NCBI GenBank assembly: GCA_003342895.1
Contig: PTFA01000091.1
Span: 1,829,546 to 1,893,545 of the forward strand
Origin: Casuarius casuarius
Lineage: Eukaryota; Chordata; Aves; Casuariiformes; Casuariidae
Direction of reading: 5' to 3'
DNA: 64,000 bases
A model generated the notes under the pieces. It was given only the letters and a program-made list of their open reading frames with translations, had not been told where the DNA came from and did no database searches. Position numbers and translations under genes: made by a program. Positions 53,421-64,000 of the stretch are shown here, one piece after another. Numbering within the stretch: position 1 is the stretch's first letter; the number at the start of each line of letters is the position of its first letter.

Positions 53421-56400
53421 AAAGGCAGTTGCTGAGTTAATTCGCCGTGCGTTCGTTTCTTACGCTGCTTAGAAGGAAAAATCCCTCCTTCACGCGTGGT
53501 AGGAAGGGGATAAAGCGCTTTTAGGAGAACCCCGGCAAGGCCCTGCCTCCTCTCGCTGCTGTTAGCTGTAAGAAATTCACGTGAGCGTGGAACTGAGCTT
53601 GCACGTGCGACGGGTTCTCGTTAAATAAAAAGTGGTTTATTTCTGTGACTAAGTAGTTGGGAAGCTGTGCTGGGAATTCCACCATCCAAGCCGTGCCTGA
53701 GCAACAAAGGCTGGGTTATTTAATTTATGGAAGAGTTACAGCCTTTGAAGCTAAATATAGTGCAACCAGTGGCTTCCTCTCCTGTAACACCCACCTTGTG
53801 TTGTGCAGGCTGGGACATGAGAAGCCATCGGTCCTGCGGGCAGTTAGCTGTGGACATGTGGCGAGTGCATGGATTTCCTTTAAATGGGTCCGTGTAAATG
53901 CACCACAGGAGAAAATGCAAACTTGGCTGTTTAAAGGAAACCTCCTAAATAAGGGAGACTTTACTTTTAGAGGCTCTGAGCAGCCACAGCTCTCTCTGAC
54001 TTCCCAGGGTGTGGGTTCTGGGAAACACCGAGAACAGAGCCCACCCTTGTTCAGAGGCCAAAACGTGGGTTTAGGGGACTAGCCATGGGCATCTGACTTA
54101 AACGTTTTGGCTTTCAGTCCTGACCTTGCAAACATTTACATCAGCGAAGTCCAGAAAAATTACTTAGCCACAAACTGTTGAAGGTCTCTGCAGAGTTGGG
54201 GCCGTCGGTGTAAATAAATCCAAGACCCAGTAGACAAGTTTTCAACATAAATAGGTGTATTCAAAATTTCTTAACAGGAGCGTGCTCTGTGCTGGGGCAG
54301 CGCTTGGGATTTCAGCTCCTCTTTTGCAGTGATTCAGTACTTTACGCTTTTTCCTCCTGTTGTTCTAGCTGTAGTTTGCTGGACTCTAGTCACCAAGCAT
54401 GAGCCGGGTACCTTTATTTGGAGGGCAGCTGGTTGTCCCCCACTGTAAACTGCTTGGTTTAGGGATGACTTTTGCAGCAAGCCTGTTCCAGCATCACAGC
54501 AAAAATTATATGGATGCTGCTTTCAATTTTCGAATGCAAAGCCCACAGCTTTTGTGTGGGAGTAGAAAGAATGGTTTTATTTAACGACCTGCTGAGTTTT
54601 CCATTTGTTTTATTGAACAAGAACTGGGGTGAGGGAGAAGCTCTGCTCAGCAAAATCCCAGTGCCTGCGCAGTGCGGGCAGAGACTTGGGTCTGCCCTGG
54701 CTTGACGCGGCGCGGGCTCGGCGACTGCAGGCCGTCGTGTCCGGGGGGCCGAGGCGTGCGGCCTCGGGGCAGGAGCAGGGCCTGCGCTGAGCCAGGCTGG
54801 CGGAGGGGGGGGCGATCGTTAAAGTCGTGCCCTTTGGTCACCAACCCCCCCGGCTCCGAGCTCTGCCCCTAGGCTTAGAGCAAAGGCAAGTGCCAAGCTT
54901 CGCGGCACGGCGAGCTGGGTGCGCGGGGCTTTTGGAGCACGCAGCGCTCTGCTGGTTGCTTCGGGGTGGAGAGCAGCCCTGGGGCTGCCGGGGGTGTTCC
55001 CAGGAGCGTTGCAGTGGCAGTCCGCAGTGGGAAGGGGACGCAGTTAGGTGCTGTGGTTTCCCTCTGTAGGAAAGAAAGGACCCGGAGAGTANTTGTACCT
55101 CGGCTTGCGGAAGGACTGTTTAGGCCAGCTCGGATCTGCCAAGGAGCCGTGTGGGTCGGAGGAGGAGGTGCCCTGCGCTGGCAGAAACCCACAGGCCCAA
55201 CGGGTCCAGCTGCACCTTTGCGGGTTGGGCTTGTGAGGGGCGTTTTTGCAGTTTGCATGAAAAAACACTTTGCTGGCAAAATAAGCCACCTTTCTGAATA
55301 CCCTTCTTGGACTAAGAAGGGCCCCGAAGGTCAGTGCGTGTCTGTAGATACTTTCATGGATATCCAGGAAGGTTTCTCTATCTTTTTTGGTTAAATAATG
55401 GTTCCAGCACGCTACTCTCAAGACTTCTGGTTTCTGGTGCAAAATTGGCCCTGAGTAGATTGAAACTGGTGAGGTGGGTTGGGTTGGGTTGGTTTTGGTG
55501 CCTAGCGGGCCTGTATCTTAGCGTTGGTTAAAAATAAGTTTGATCTATTGCTTTTCAAGCAAAAGTAAGAATGTCTTTGTCAGACGAAAGGGTTTGCACT
55601 AATCAAAACCATAGCTGAGCTAACTCGCTCACTCCCGGTAAACTCGCTGTGTGGAGGAGGAGGAGGAGGCTGAAGGAGCTGGCCNGATTGGGGAGCAGCT
55701 CGTTTTTTGGGCTGGTGGGGGGTCTGGGCAAGCTGGGTCCAAGGGAGCGGCTGCGTTGCCTTGTTCAGACTCCCTGCACTGGGGCTGGTCCTAGCAGGAC
55801 CTTGTCCTGGCCCTCCAGCTCNAAAGGACACTTTCCCAGCGCTGCGCTCACTTTTTGGCACTTCTGATGGGAACTCATGAATTCTTTAGAGCCTATTTAG
55901 CAAGAATGAGCCTTGCTAAGCTGGTGAATCTAAAATTAGCCTCNCCAGCTGTGTTGCGGCTGGCAGGAACATGTTAGTCCAGCTCTTCCCTGCTTCCTTC
56001 AGTACAGGGCTGTAAGTTACAGCTTCTCTCCTTCCACCCCCAGTTTTGCCCTGCTGCTAATGCCGCTTTGCCGGCCCGTCCCTCNGTACCTGTGCAAGCT
56101 CCCTCTGAGCAGCTGGGCTGGCTGGTACCGGTGTTATGGGTCCTGATGGATCCTGCGGCAGGGCAAGCGCGGCCTGGGGCCCGAGGGAGGCCGCTCGCCG
56201 GGCCGCCNGCCCCCAGCCCCGCGATGGGGTTGTAACCCAGGCTGGGGCACTTTCTCTTGCCGCTGCCCTTGTGGCACGGGGGCCAGCGGCTGGTGCTCTT
56301 CAGCAGACTCTTGGAATAGCTCTCGGTCCTCAGATACTCTTAGGGAGCTTTATTGTTTTTATCCAGTCTCCTACACATTTATGCCCCGTTATTGTTACCA

Positions 56401-58281
56401 CAATCCACAGCTCTCTTTTTGGCTGACTCCAAATGAGCCTTCCTGTATCCATCAACAGCTGCTGTGCAGCCCGTGTCCCGTGTGAGGCCACTGTGGACAC
56501 CATCATTATCTCATTCAGTTGTTCAGTGGGTTTTTTTAACAGTTGATCTAATTTATGTTTTCTGTGAGCATTTCTCAATCATTTCCAGCAGGGAAATGGA
56601 AAAAAAAAACGCACAACTTTTCCTGCACCTGGTACTCTCGAGAGCAGGAAGCTGCAAGAGCAGGAGGAACGCANGGATTTGGGACCCTACAAACAAATAC
56701 TCCCTTTCTTGGTCTTCTAGCACATTGTAGACGCTGTTATTGGACCGGAGATTTTCTCCCCATCTGCAACGGGGAGGAAACCAGGCGGACAAAAGCTCAG
56801 GCTTTCACTGCTTGTGCAGAGTTCGGCCCTGCCACTCATTCGCTTTCTGTCTCTGGTGGTGGAAAGCAAATTTTGTCCTCTGATGAGAAGCAGGAGGAGG
56901 ACTTTAATGGGCTGTAATTAAAACCATAAGTGTTTCTTTAGGAGCGTTTTAATGAGATTCCGCAGAGCGGGAGCAGAGGGTGCTGGAGCGGGGAGGGCGG
57001 GGGCAGAGGCTCTCCGGAGCGCGGATGGGGCCTCCCTTCGGAGGCTGCTCTCCTTTAAAGTCCCATGTGAGTGAGATCTAACGTGAAATCAAAGCTTCTG
57101 GTTTTGTGGGGTCAGCATGATTCTGAGACACAAAAAACTGCTTTCTCGTGCTAGAATTTGACTTTGCAGCAACTCCCAGAAGAGGCAGTTTGCAGCGGGT
57201 TTGGTGTTTTCCCTTGGGTTTTTCCTCCTTTGCTAGGTGTGAACCCTTCTCATCTTTTCTTGCTGTTCCTCGGTTTTTTGTAACACCTTCCTCCATATTG
57301 CACCGCGGTGTCAGACTCGGAGGGAGAGGCGGCAGCTGAGGTAGTGGCTTGCGTCAGGCGGGTGCTGGGGGCCACGTCTTTGCTCCAGAGGGGGATTTGC
57401 TAGGAGCGCTGCCATGCCCTCCCGGTGCTGGGACGCACGGACTCATCACTTCTGGAGCTGAGAAGGACCCAGTCGCTTGCTGCTTCTGGCTCCTGCGAGC
57501 AGTGACAAGCTGTTCTTGTTTTTCAAGCTTTTTTTTTTTTCTCCCCTCTGTCTTTGCATAAATCCCCTTTTGACTTCCATGTATTCCTATGGAGAGGAAT
57601 GCACGGGGCCTCTCTTTCTTCGGGTGCCTGGATTCTGCGCTGGGTACGTTTACACTGGTGGAGGATGGTTCAGTCATCGTGGTAANGCAGCGGTGGCTGT
57701 TGTCAGTGCTGGCGCGGTCTTGCTCTAAGGGGCTGCTGCTGCTCCTGGAGAGATCTGCAATTTACAGGCCACAGGATGATGTCTTGGTTTTATATTTTCT
57801 GCCCACTTTGCAGACTCCAGAGGGGACGTAGTAATCAGCCCAGGCTCTCTCCGCTTTCGCAGTAAATCTGCAATCACTCTGGATAGCAATTCGCTAGGTG
57901 ATGCAGGGGACGGAGCAGGCAGGATCCCTCCCGGGGGCCGCGGCGGCTCCGAGGACGGGGCTCGGGGCGGCTGTTCTCCNTCGGGGCGTCCCAGCACGGC
58001 TGCCGTCGGCTGGGGTGCTGCCACCGCAAACCAGAGCAGGGGTCCGCAGCCCCTCTGCACGACCCGCAAGGCAGCCTGTGTGCGAGGAGCTGCCTGCGGG
58101 GTCTCCAGAGGCTAACGAGAGCCCACAGAGCACGCTAACGAGCTGCCNTTGTGCAGCCCTGGGTCCTGGGCTCCGAGAGACGCAGCCCACGCTGGCCCGA
58201 GGCTCTGGCACTTTGCAGCCCGCATCCCTATCTCTGTGCTCCGTGCAGAGCACAGTGGGTTATCTTGGATATTTGTATGGC
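53421..58281. other. Presumed RNF122 first intron
   Basis: No exon or repeat family is identified before 58,281. Single Ns occur at several sites. A GGGTT-type short repeat lies at 55475-55492 and a T run at 57529-57540. If RNF122 exon 1 is in the gap, this whole stretch is its first intron. Confidence 0.45.
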
Positions 58282-58291
58282 ATGAGAGAGG
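58282..58291 (+). other. End of a possible alternative RNF122 first exon
   Basis: ATG AGA GAG G at 58282-58291 is followed by a near-perfect donor GTAAGT (58292-58297). It precedes an 87-base stretch that looks like a complete mini-intron (CTAAAT branch-like word, long pyrimidine tract, CAAAG acceptor). The one-base phase fits exon 2 exactly, so the product would begin Met-Arg-Glu-Gly and continue in frame into RNF122. A two-codon upstream frame (ATG GCA TGA, 58277-58285) overlaps this ATG. This is inference; no transcript evidence is available. Confidence 0.3.
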
Positions 58292-58378
58292 GTAAGTTTT
58301 AATCTTCTTCCATTCTTCCCCTTTTTTCCCCCTCTTTCATTCTAAATGCTGCTTTTTCTCTCTCTTCCCCCTGCAAAG

Positions 58379-61300
58379 GGTGCTTCTGCAGTCTGGGGCT
58401 GATTTATACCAATAAATCGTGCACGATGCCTCCCATCACTTTCCAGGACCTGCCGCTGAACATCTACATGGTCATTTTTGGCACTGGCATCTTCGTCTTT
58501 GTGCTCAGCCTCATCTTCTGCTGCTACTTCATCAGGTGAGCTGGGTCCTGCTGGGGAAGGTGGCTCCATGCTGCAGGGACGCGCGTGGCCTGGGGACATT
58601 GCTCTCCGGCCAGCTGGCTGGGATTTGGCTAAAAGAAACCCGAGACTTGTACCGAGCGAGGTGACAGCCCATAGCACCGGTACTCACGGCCTGGAGAGGA
58701 GATGCTGATCCCCCTCGTGGTGCCTCGGGCAGGTTGGTGGCTTGGGTGAGAAGTCCTTGCCAGAGGTCCTGGTCCCGCTGGTGGCATGGAGGTGCCTTCG
58801 GGCTTAGCCAGGGGCTGTCACAGTCCCCACGGGCTGCACTCAGGGACGCCGGTGGCAGAGCGGCCCCGGGCACAGCCCTGGGCACGCAGGGAGCTGTGAG
58901 CACGGCACGAACGGCNGCCGAGGGATCGGAGGCTATTTTTAGCTGCCATTAATAGTCTCCCCAAGGCCTCCTGTCACCTCCACTTAGATCCTGGTAACTA
59001 TTATTCTTATTAAGCAAATTAGAACCATTTAATCTCCCCCGTGTTGCCTGTTGGCCCTGCTTGAGCCATGTGCCTGCTTTCCTTGCGACTTCTGGAGGTG
59101 ACCTGCCAGCCCCGGGGCAGCGCGAGGCGGGACGGGGGGCATGGCACTGGGGAGCACTCGGCCTGCGGCTCAGAAAGTTATCTGGCAGGCGCGAGGGGCT
59201 GTGTTCCTCCGCACCGCTAAATGCCAAGGGCCGGCTCTGAGCAGCAGCGTCCCTTCTACTTTCAACAAGCTTCTGCCACCTGATCCCTCTTGGAGCAGCT
59301 GGACTGGGCATCGGCACTGACCTGTGACGGGGAGCGACCGAGTGGCATCCCCGCCCCGAGGGCTCCCAGGGGCGTCCGCAGTGCCNGGACCGTTTCGTGC
59401 TGGCGCTGCAGCCGCACCCAGGGCACCGATCACACCGACAGCGCTGCCTGGCACGCCAGGGCCACCCCCAGCCCTTGCCGGTCCCTCCTTGTTTTCTCCC
59501 CCAACATGCTGGGACGGGTTTGCCAGGAGGATCGGCACNGCTGCCCCGAGGAGGGGGCTCAGGCGCCGGTGGGCTCCTCCGGGCCGGAGCCCCACGGTCC
59601 GGCCGGGGCCAGGCAGGAAACGGCAGGAAGGGGCTCCGGTTTTCCGGGGGCNGCACCAGACGGCCGCATTGTGTGGCAGGGCCGGGGCTGTACTGCGGGG
59701 AAGGATGTGTCTGTGCATTACCTCCCTGTGCAGAGAGGGCTATTTTTAAACTCGGAGTTGAGGTAGCAGCTGGCTTTTCCTCCGGGGCCCAAGGAGCTCG
59801 GTCCTTCGCTGCGGGACGCCCCAGCTNTGCCATTGCCCTGTCTGCAGGGGGCTTTTGCTGGCAGCAGGGAGCAGAACAGGTCTGAGCCCTGGGACCCTGC
59901 GGGGCAGCAAGAGCTCGTGGTGCACGGCGGCTCACCGCGCCCATCCCCGTCCCTCCGCGGCCCCGGCCGGCCCCTGGGTTATCCTGGCCTGAACCAGCCG
60001 GCGGGCTGGGGAGGGCCGCGCGGTGGGCCGCGTGCATGCGAGTGGCAGCAGGACACTGGTTTTTGGAGGAATGCCCTGCATTTGGCCTTGCTCTCCTTCA
60101 GAGCATCCTGCAAAGATGTGCTGCGCCCAGCCATGCCCCNGCCCGGCCCGGTCCCAGGGAGGGTGGCCGCTGGGGAAGAGCCTGCCGGGCTGCCGCAGCA
60201 GCTCTGCAGAGCGAGTGGAAAGGCGTCTCCTCGCCAAGAGGTGTTTCTGTGAAGTCCCGGCGCAGGTACGAGTGGAAGCACGTTGTGCCTCAGCGGCAGA
60301 AGCAAAGGCCTGTGGGCAGTGTCCTTCCCCCGGCGTTAGCATCTCGCTGGGTTTTCCTGCAGGATGCCGTTCCCCAGCGCCCTCGGCTCGGCTCCAGGCC
60401 GCGGTGGCTGGGCTGGGAGCTGCCGGCAGCCGGCGAGTGCTGGAAACACGGCGCTTCCTGGACCCCTAACGACTTCCGAAGCAAAACAATCGGGGCTGCG
60501 GCTGCGGGACCTTATCGCCCGCCGGCCGCCGGTTCCTGCGGGCCCCGCGGCGGCGTGGGGTGCTGCGCGGCACAGGCAGCGCGGCAGGGGCCCGCCGGAG
60601 CTGCGCGGGGCCGTGGGGCTGTGGCAGCCCTGCGCGGGGCGACNGCCGGGGCACTGATGCGCGTTGGCTCTACAGTATGAATTTCTTTGGCTGGACTGTC
60701 CAGAAGCGACTGTTACCAACTAACCCACTCCTGGAGGATGCTCTGAAACTCACCACATGCTTTTTCTCTCCCTCACTAGCAAACTTCGGCATCAGGCTCA
60801 GAGCGAAAGATTCGGGTACAAGGAGGTAAAGTTTACGGTTGGTTCCTAAATGTCCCCTGAGATTGAAGGCTGAGCTGGGGGCTTTCAGGCGGCTCGGACG
60901 GCGCTGGGGATGGCAGCGGCGGGGTAGGGGCTGCTCCCCGCGGGACCTGCCGGCCTGTGGCTGGGCTTGGGCTGCGGGTCTGGGCTTGTGTTAAGCACGT
61001 GCTTAATTAAAACGGCTGCCGGGATTGTTCTCTGGCCGCGCTGGGTTTAACTGTGCCGCCTCCTTTCCCCGTGCAGGTGGTGTTGAAAGGTGACGCCAGG
61101 AAGCTGAACATGCACGGGGTGAGTGGGACAGCGGCTCGGGGCACCCGGGGCCCCGCGCTCGGCCGAGGCCGTGAGCAGGACCTCGAAGCCGCCCAGCTCG
61201 TGGCGTCCGGAGCCGCTGGGGGGTTTGGGCTCAGGGGGCNGCTGCCAGAGGTGACCTCTCTGCTGCTTTGCAGGGTCAGGCACGGTCCGCGAGCAGAGGG

Positions 61301-61801
61301 AGGCCAGGGTGGCGCGCAGGATGGGGAACATGGCCAGGTTGGGGAGGGAAGGACCCTTCCTGCTGGCAGTTTGGGAACTGAGCCAAATTCCCACCTGGAA
61401 ACACCCTGGAGAGGGGCCGGGGGCTCCCCGGGACGCGGTGCGGCGGGAGGGCATCGCGCTGGGTCCCGCGTGTCGGCGCTGGCCCTCCTCACTGTCCTGG
61501 CGTCACCTCCGCAGCAGACCTGTGCCGTGTGCCTGGAGGATTTCCGAGCGCGGGAGGAGCTGGGCGTGCTGCCGTGCCAGCACGCCTTCCACCGCAAGTG
61601 AGTGCGGCCTGGNGGGGCCCCGGGGGGTTCCTCGGCGGGGATTGGCACCCTCCGCCTCTCCCTGCCTCCGCCTTTCCCGGCTGCAGGTGCCTCGTGAAGT
61701 GGCTGGAGGTTCGCTGCGTCTGCCCCATGTGCAACAAGCCCATGGCGGGCGGCGCGGAGCCCCGCGCGGGNGGCGGGACCCTCCTGGACGAGCTGGTGTG
61801 A
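58379..61801 (+). CDS. RNF122: RNF122, transmembrane RING-H2 E3 ubiquitin ligase (5' end missing)
   Basis: RNF122 is a small membrane-anchored E3 ligase of the ER/Golgi, reported to bind CAMLG and to ubiquitinate RIG-I. Five coding exons are present: 58379-58535, 60780-60825, 61077-61118, 61515-61597 and 61687-61801, with all GT-AG introns in consistent phase. They give 146 residues; with the nine expected from the missing first exon the total is 155, equal to human. Using that numbering, one transmembrane helix spans about 38-59 ([14 protein letters not shown]...), and the RING-H2 ligands are Cys93, Cys96, Cys111, His113, His116, Cys119, Cys130 and Cys133, with the C-X2-C-X14-C-X-H-X2-H-X2-C-X10-C-X2-C spacing intact. 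The C-terminus ends LLDELV as in human. The word [13 protein letters not shown] and the GCFC start separate it from the paralogue RNF24. One N at 61771 is a third codon position (Gly). If no upstream coding exon is used, Met25 (MPPITF) is the first internal start. Confidence 0.95.
58536..60779 (+). other. RNF122 intron between the transmembrane exon and the 46-nt exon
   Basis: The donor is ATCAG|GTGAGC and the acceptor CCCTCACTAG|C. The intron is GC-rich with several single Ns. Long frames on both strands arise from composition and show no domain. I see no RNA gene or repeat in it. Confidence 0.85.
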
Positions 61802-62335
61802 GGGGCCCTCTGCTCCGGCGGTCTGCGCAGGACCCCGAGGGCTCTCCGGATCCGGCCGCGAGGGACCGCGAGGGGCTCCACGGCTGCCCGCGAAGGGCTG
61901 AGCAGCACTGAGAGCTGCCNCACAGCCCCGAGGGCAGCCGGGATGCAACAGTTCGTCTCTACGGTGCAGTTCGGGTTCGTTTAGGTGGGATTTTTAACTC
62001 AGAGGTTGTTGTTTGGTTGGGTTTTCTTCTTTTTTTTTTTTTCCTCTCCTCAAGCTGTCCCTGGGCTTCCCCCGGGGACGTGCCGGGGCAGGGGAGCTGC
62101 TCTGGCGGCTCCGGGTTTGCGCGCGGAAAGCAGAGCCGCGGCGGGGAGGCGGGGAGGGCGCTGGGCCGCGGGCTCGTCCCCCCGCGCTCCCCGTCTCCCT
62201 CCCACTGCCTCTCGCTGTACATAGTATTTTTGTACGTAACCTTCTCCAGACGTTCTCAGGCTTCCTACACACCCGGGAGGGTGGAGGATGTACAGTTTTA
62301 TGCAAAACACTGATTAAATGGAAGATTTCTCAGCC
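61802..62335 (+). terminator. RNF122 3' UTR with ATTAAA polyadenylation signal
   Basis: The UTR contains a T run at about 62029-62042. It ends in TGTACATAG, TTTTTGTACG and similar words before ATTAAA at 62313-62318; cleavage is expected near 62335. ATTAAA is the common variant signal. The 3' end is therefore estimated, not observed. Confidence 0.6.
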
Positions 62336-63532
62336 GGTTTCAGCTGTGAGTGCTTGCCGGGGGCCAGGGGGGCCTGGCAGTGTTTTGGGGAAGCACAAAA
62401 AAATATGTTGTTGCTTCTTAAGGAAACAAGAGGCGCAGGATGAAGCTGAGCCCGGCCCACATCCCCCCCCGGCCCCGCTCGTCTGGGCGGCTCCCCCGGC
62501 TCGCTCCAGCACGGGCTGACGCGGGGACACGTCCCCCTCCCCGTGTCACCAGCTGCCCGCGCAGGAAGGCTGTGCGCTGGCAGCGTAAGGGCAGCCTTTG
62601 CACCTACCAAATGTTTTATAGACAGATTTTGCTTCTAAAGGACAACGAGCAGCCCGGGAAGCCCCTCGCCGCGCTGCGGCGGAGCAGTAACGTGCAGCCT
62701 CCGGGGCGCACGGCAGTTGCGAGCGGCTCCCCGGTGAACAGACGTGACTTGGACGTCCCTTTCCTGCCGCCGCAGCCTGCTGGCGTCTGGCAGCGTGAAG
62801 TGTCCGTGTCGCACATACGGAGACAGCCAGAACATTCGGAGACGGAGCCTGGTACCGCCTCGCCTGGCACAGAGGAATGGTTTTGTTTTAGCGTGACACC
62901 CAGTGTTATTTTGCAGGCACAAGACACACTTAACAGACCACGCAGTTAAGGGCAGAGGTGTTCCTTTAGGAACAAGGAGGCTGAACCCCGCCGTGCTTTC
63001 AGGGAGCAAAAGCCGGGCTGCACGAGGAGCTGCGACCCTGTCAGGGCAGGCAGGGAACGGCTGCGTCGCAGCCGGATGTGGCCCATGAGTTTCCAAAGTG
63101 CCCGAAATAGCCTTAAACTGGGAATAGCCCCAAACGGGAAGTAGCACAGAGGTTAGCGCTGAGCTGGAAATAGCACGAGGGCGGTTCTGACCCTTTCCAG
63201 CAGGGAGGGCGCAGGCCTGCACGGAGCTGCACTCGGGGTCCCCATCCAGCTGTGCCTGCCCCCCCGAGCCCAGAGGGGTCCCCAAAAGCTGTGCCTGGGC
63301 ACCCCCTTGCTTACTGCAGCTGGGCCCCATCCAGCTGTGCCTGCGACCCCTGCGCGACCCAGCCGTGACCCCACTACAGCCCACCGCAGTCCAGCTGTGC
63401 CCAAGGGTCCCCCAAGGGGGAACCGGGGATCTGTGGCCCGCCCCCCCAACCGGTGCAGGGGGAGGGTGGTGGGAGCCAGTTGTGCTTTCCGCTTTTCTCC
63501 CCCCTTTCACTGAACATAACACTGTTGTTTTT
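62336..63532. other. Spacer between RNF122 and SNORD13
   Basis: No gene is recognised. The part 63235-63410 contains a degenerate GC-rich repeat around the word CCAGCTGTGCC, and 63100-63180 a short degenerate series of GGGAATAGC/GGAAATAGC words. Long minus-strand frames here are composition artefacts. Confidence 0.5.
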
Positions 63533-63560
63533 GCGGGAAAATGACGTAGCTGTGACGCCA
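63533..63560. promoter_or_regulatory. E2F-like site and two TGACG (CRE/ATF) half-sites
   Basis: GCGGGAAA at 63533-63540 is an E2F-type word. TGACGTAG (63542-63549) and TGACGCCA (63553-63560) are ATF/CREB-type sites spaced 11 bp, about one helical turn. They lie just past the 3' end of SNORD13 in a CpG-rich setting and may belong to the promoter of the divergent neighbour. Motif evidence only. Confidence 0.35.
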
Positions 63561-63586
63561 TCGCACTGCGCGCCCTCCCCCGGCCG

Positions 63587-63681
63587 CTCAGAAGGGACTG
63601 TGCCCCGTCGTAACCAGGTCGGCACATTTCACGCATGCGCGTGAAGCTCCCATTCATCATTTGCAATGAACCGGAAGGATC
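63587..63681 (-). ncRNA. SNORD13: U13 box C/D small nucleolar RNA
   Basis: U13 acts in the nucleolus with the acetyltransferase NAT10 to place N4-acetylcytidine in helix 45 of 18S rRNA; it does not guide 2'-O-methylation. On the minus strand the RNA starts GATCCTTCCG, which is complementary to CGGAAGGATC near the 3' end of 18S rRNA. Box C is ATGATGA (plus 63654-63660), and box D CTGA is the reverse of 63588-63591. A perfect 7-bp stem pairs 63628-63634 with 63639-63645. A second 6-bp stem pairs 63599-63604 with 63621-63626 and displays the loop GTTACGAC, complementary to GTCGTAAC of 18S. This is the U13 architecture; length is 95 nt against 104 in human. Its place beside RNF122 on the opposite strand matches human 8p12. 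One base of the second antisense element differs from the 18S complement. Confidence 0.9.
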
Positions 63682-63716
63682 GCCGCGCGTTCCGCACGCG
63701 CCGCCCACCCCGCCGC

Positions 63717-63736
63717 GGCCCCTACCCCGAGGTCAC
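63717..63736 (-). promoter_or_regulatory. Candidate proximal sequence element (PSE) of SNORD13
   Basis: On the minus strand GTGACCTCGGGGTAGGGGCC begins 55 bases before the snoRNA 5' end. Vertebrate U1/U3/U13-type genes use a SNAPc-binding PSE near -55 that starts with (T/G)(C/G)ACC. The first half matches well, the A-rich second half poorly. No TATA box follows, as expected for RNA polymerase II snRNA-type genes. Confidence 0.4.
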
Positions 63737-63887
63737 GGCGAGGCGGAGGCCGACGGCTGCCCCCGGTCGCGTCCATCCCGCGCTTCCTCTGCGCATTCCC
63801 CGCTGTCTCCGCCGCTTTCGGGGCTCGCAGCGCCCCTCTGCCTCGCAAACGGACCCGCGGCAGCGGCACGACCGCCCTGTATTAAGC

Positions 63888-63895
63888 ATGCTAAT
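63888..63895. promoter_or_regulatory. Octamer-like distal sequence element of SNORD13
   Basis: ATGCTAAT differs from the octamer ATGCAAAT at one base and lies about 207-214 bases upstream of the snoRNA start. Octamer-containing distal elements of vertebrate snRNA-type promoters are usually at about -200 to -240. It sits in an AT-rich island (ATTAAGCATGCTAATTTATG) within otherwise very GC-rich DNA, which makes chance less likely. Confidence 0.45.
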
Positions 63896-64000
63896 TTATG
63901 CACCAAGACGCCACGCCCCCCCGCCACCTTTACGGCGGTTTTTGCGACAGTGTCGCGGGTGTGGCGTGGTTTGCGGCGCCGGTAGTGGCGGCCCCTGCCC

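Larger units (their letters stand above)
63682..64000. promoter_or_regulatory. CpG-rich edge, probable shared SNORD13/TTI2 promoter
   Basis: Very CpG-rich sequence runs to the window edge. In human, TTI2 is transcribed away from SNORD13 at this place, so a plus-strand TTI2 start is expected at or just beyond the edge. No sequence resembling the TTI2 N-terminus is present in the open plus-strand frame here, so no coding call is made. Confidence 0.45.

Overview
This is vertebrate nuclear DNA, most likely from a bird (sauropsid). The signs are spliced genes with GT-AG introns, very little interspersed repeat, short introns, a GC-rich and CpG-rich right third, CR1-like and MIR-like fossils, and the gene order. 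No bacterial, plasmid or intact viral gene structure is present. Scattered single Ns and one 374-base N run show a draft assembly.

Bases 1 to about 45,400 are a gene-poor flank. I see no supportable exon there, only degenerate ancient repeats, microsatellites, a triplicated 29-bp minisatellite, a 213-bp direct duplication, and motif clusters that could be regulatory (tandem CArG boxes inside a perfect palindrome; an RFX X-box next to SOX and TCF/LEF motifs; homeodomain-rich AT blocks).

Bases 47,768-49,970 hold DUSP26 on the plus strand, with three coding exons encoding a 195-residue atypical dual-specificity phosphatase and an AATAAA signal. An intergenic CpG-rich stretch follows, containing the assembly gap at 52,924-53,297 where the missing first exon of RNF122 most plausibly lies. 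RNF122 (plus strand) has five coding exons from 58,379 to 61,801. They encode a transmembrane RING-H2 E3 ligase whose C-terminal 146 residues are complete, with a 3' UTR ending near 62,335.

At the right edge, on the minus strand, 63,587-63,681 is a U13 box C/D snoRNA gene (SNORD13). It has both boxes, two intact stems, both 18S rRNA antisense elements, and PSE-like and octamer-like promoter elements at the expected distances. The CpG-rich last few hundred bases probably also serve the divergent neighbour, which in human is TTI2; no TTI2 coding sequence reaches this window.

The order UNC5D-side desert - DUSP26 - RNF122 - SNORD13 (opposite strand) is that of human 8p12, inverted, and supports each identification. 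The three genes are not known to form one pathway: DUSP26 acts on phosphoproteins, RNF122 on membrane-linked ubiquitination, and SNORD13 on 18S rRNA acetylation.
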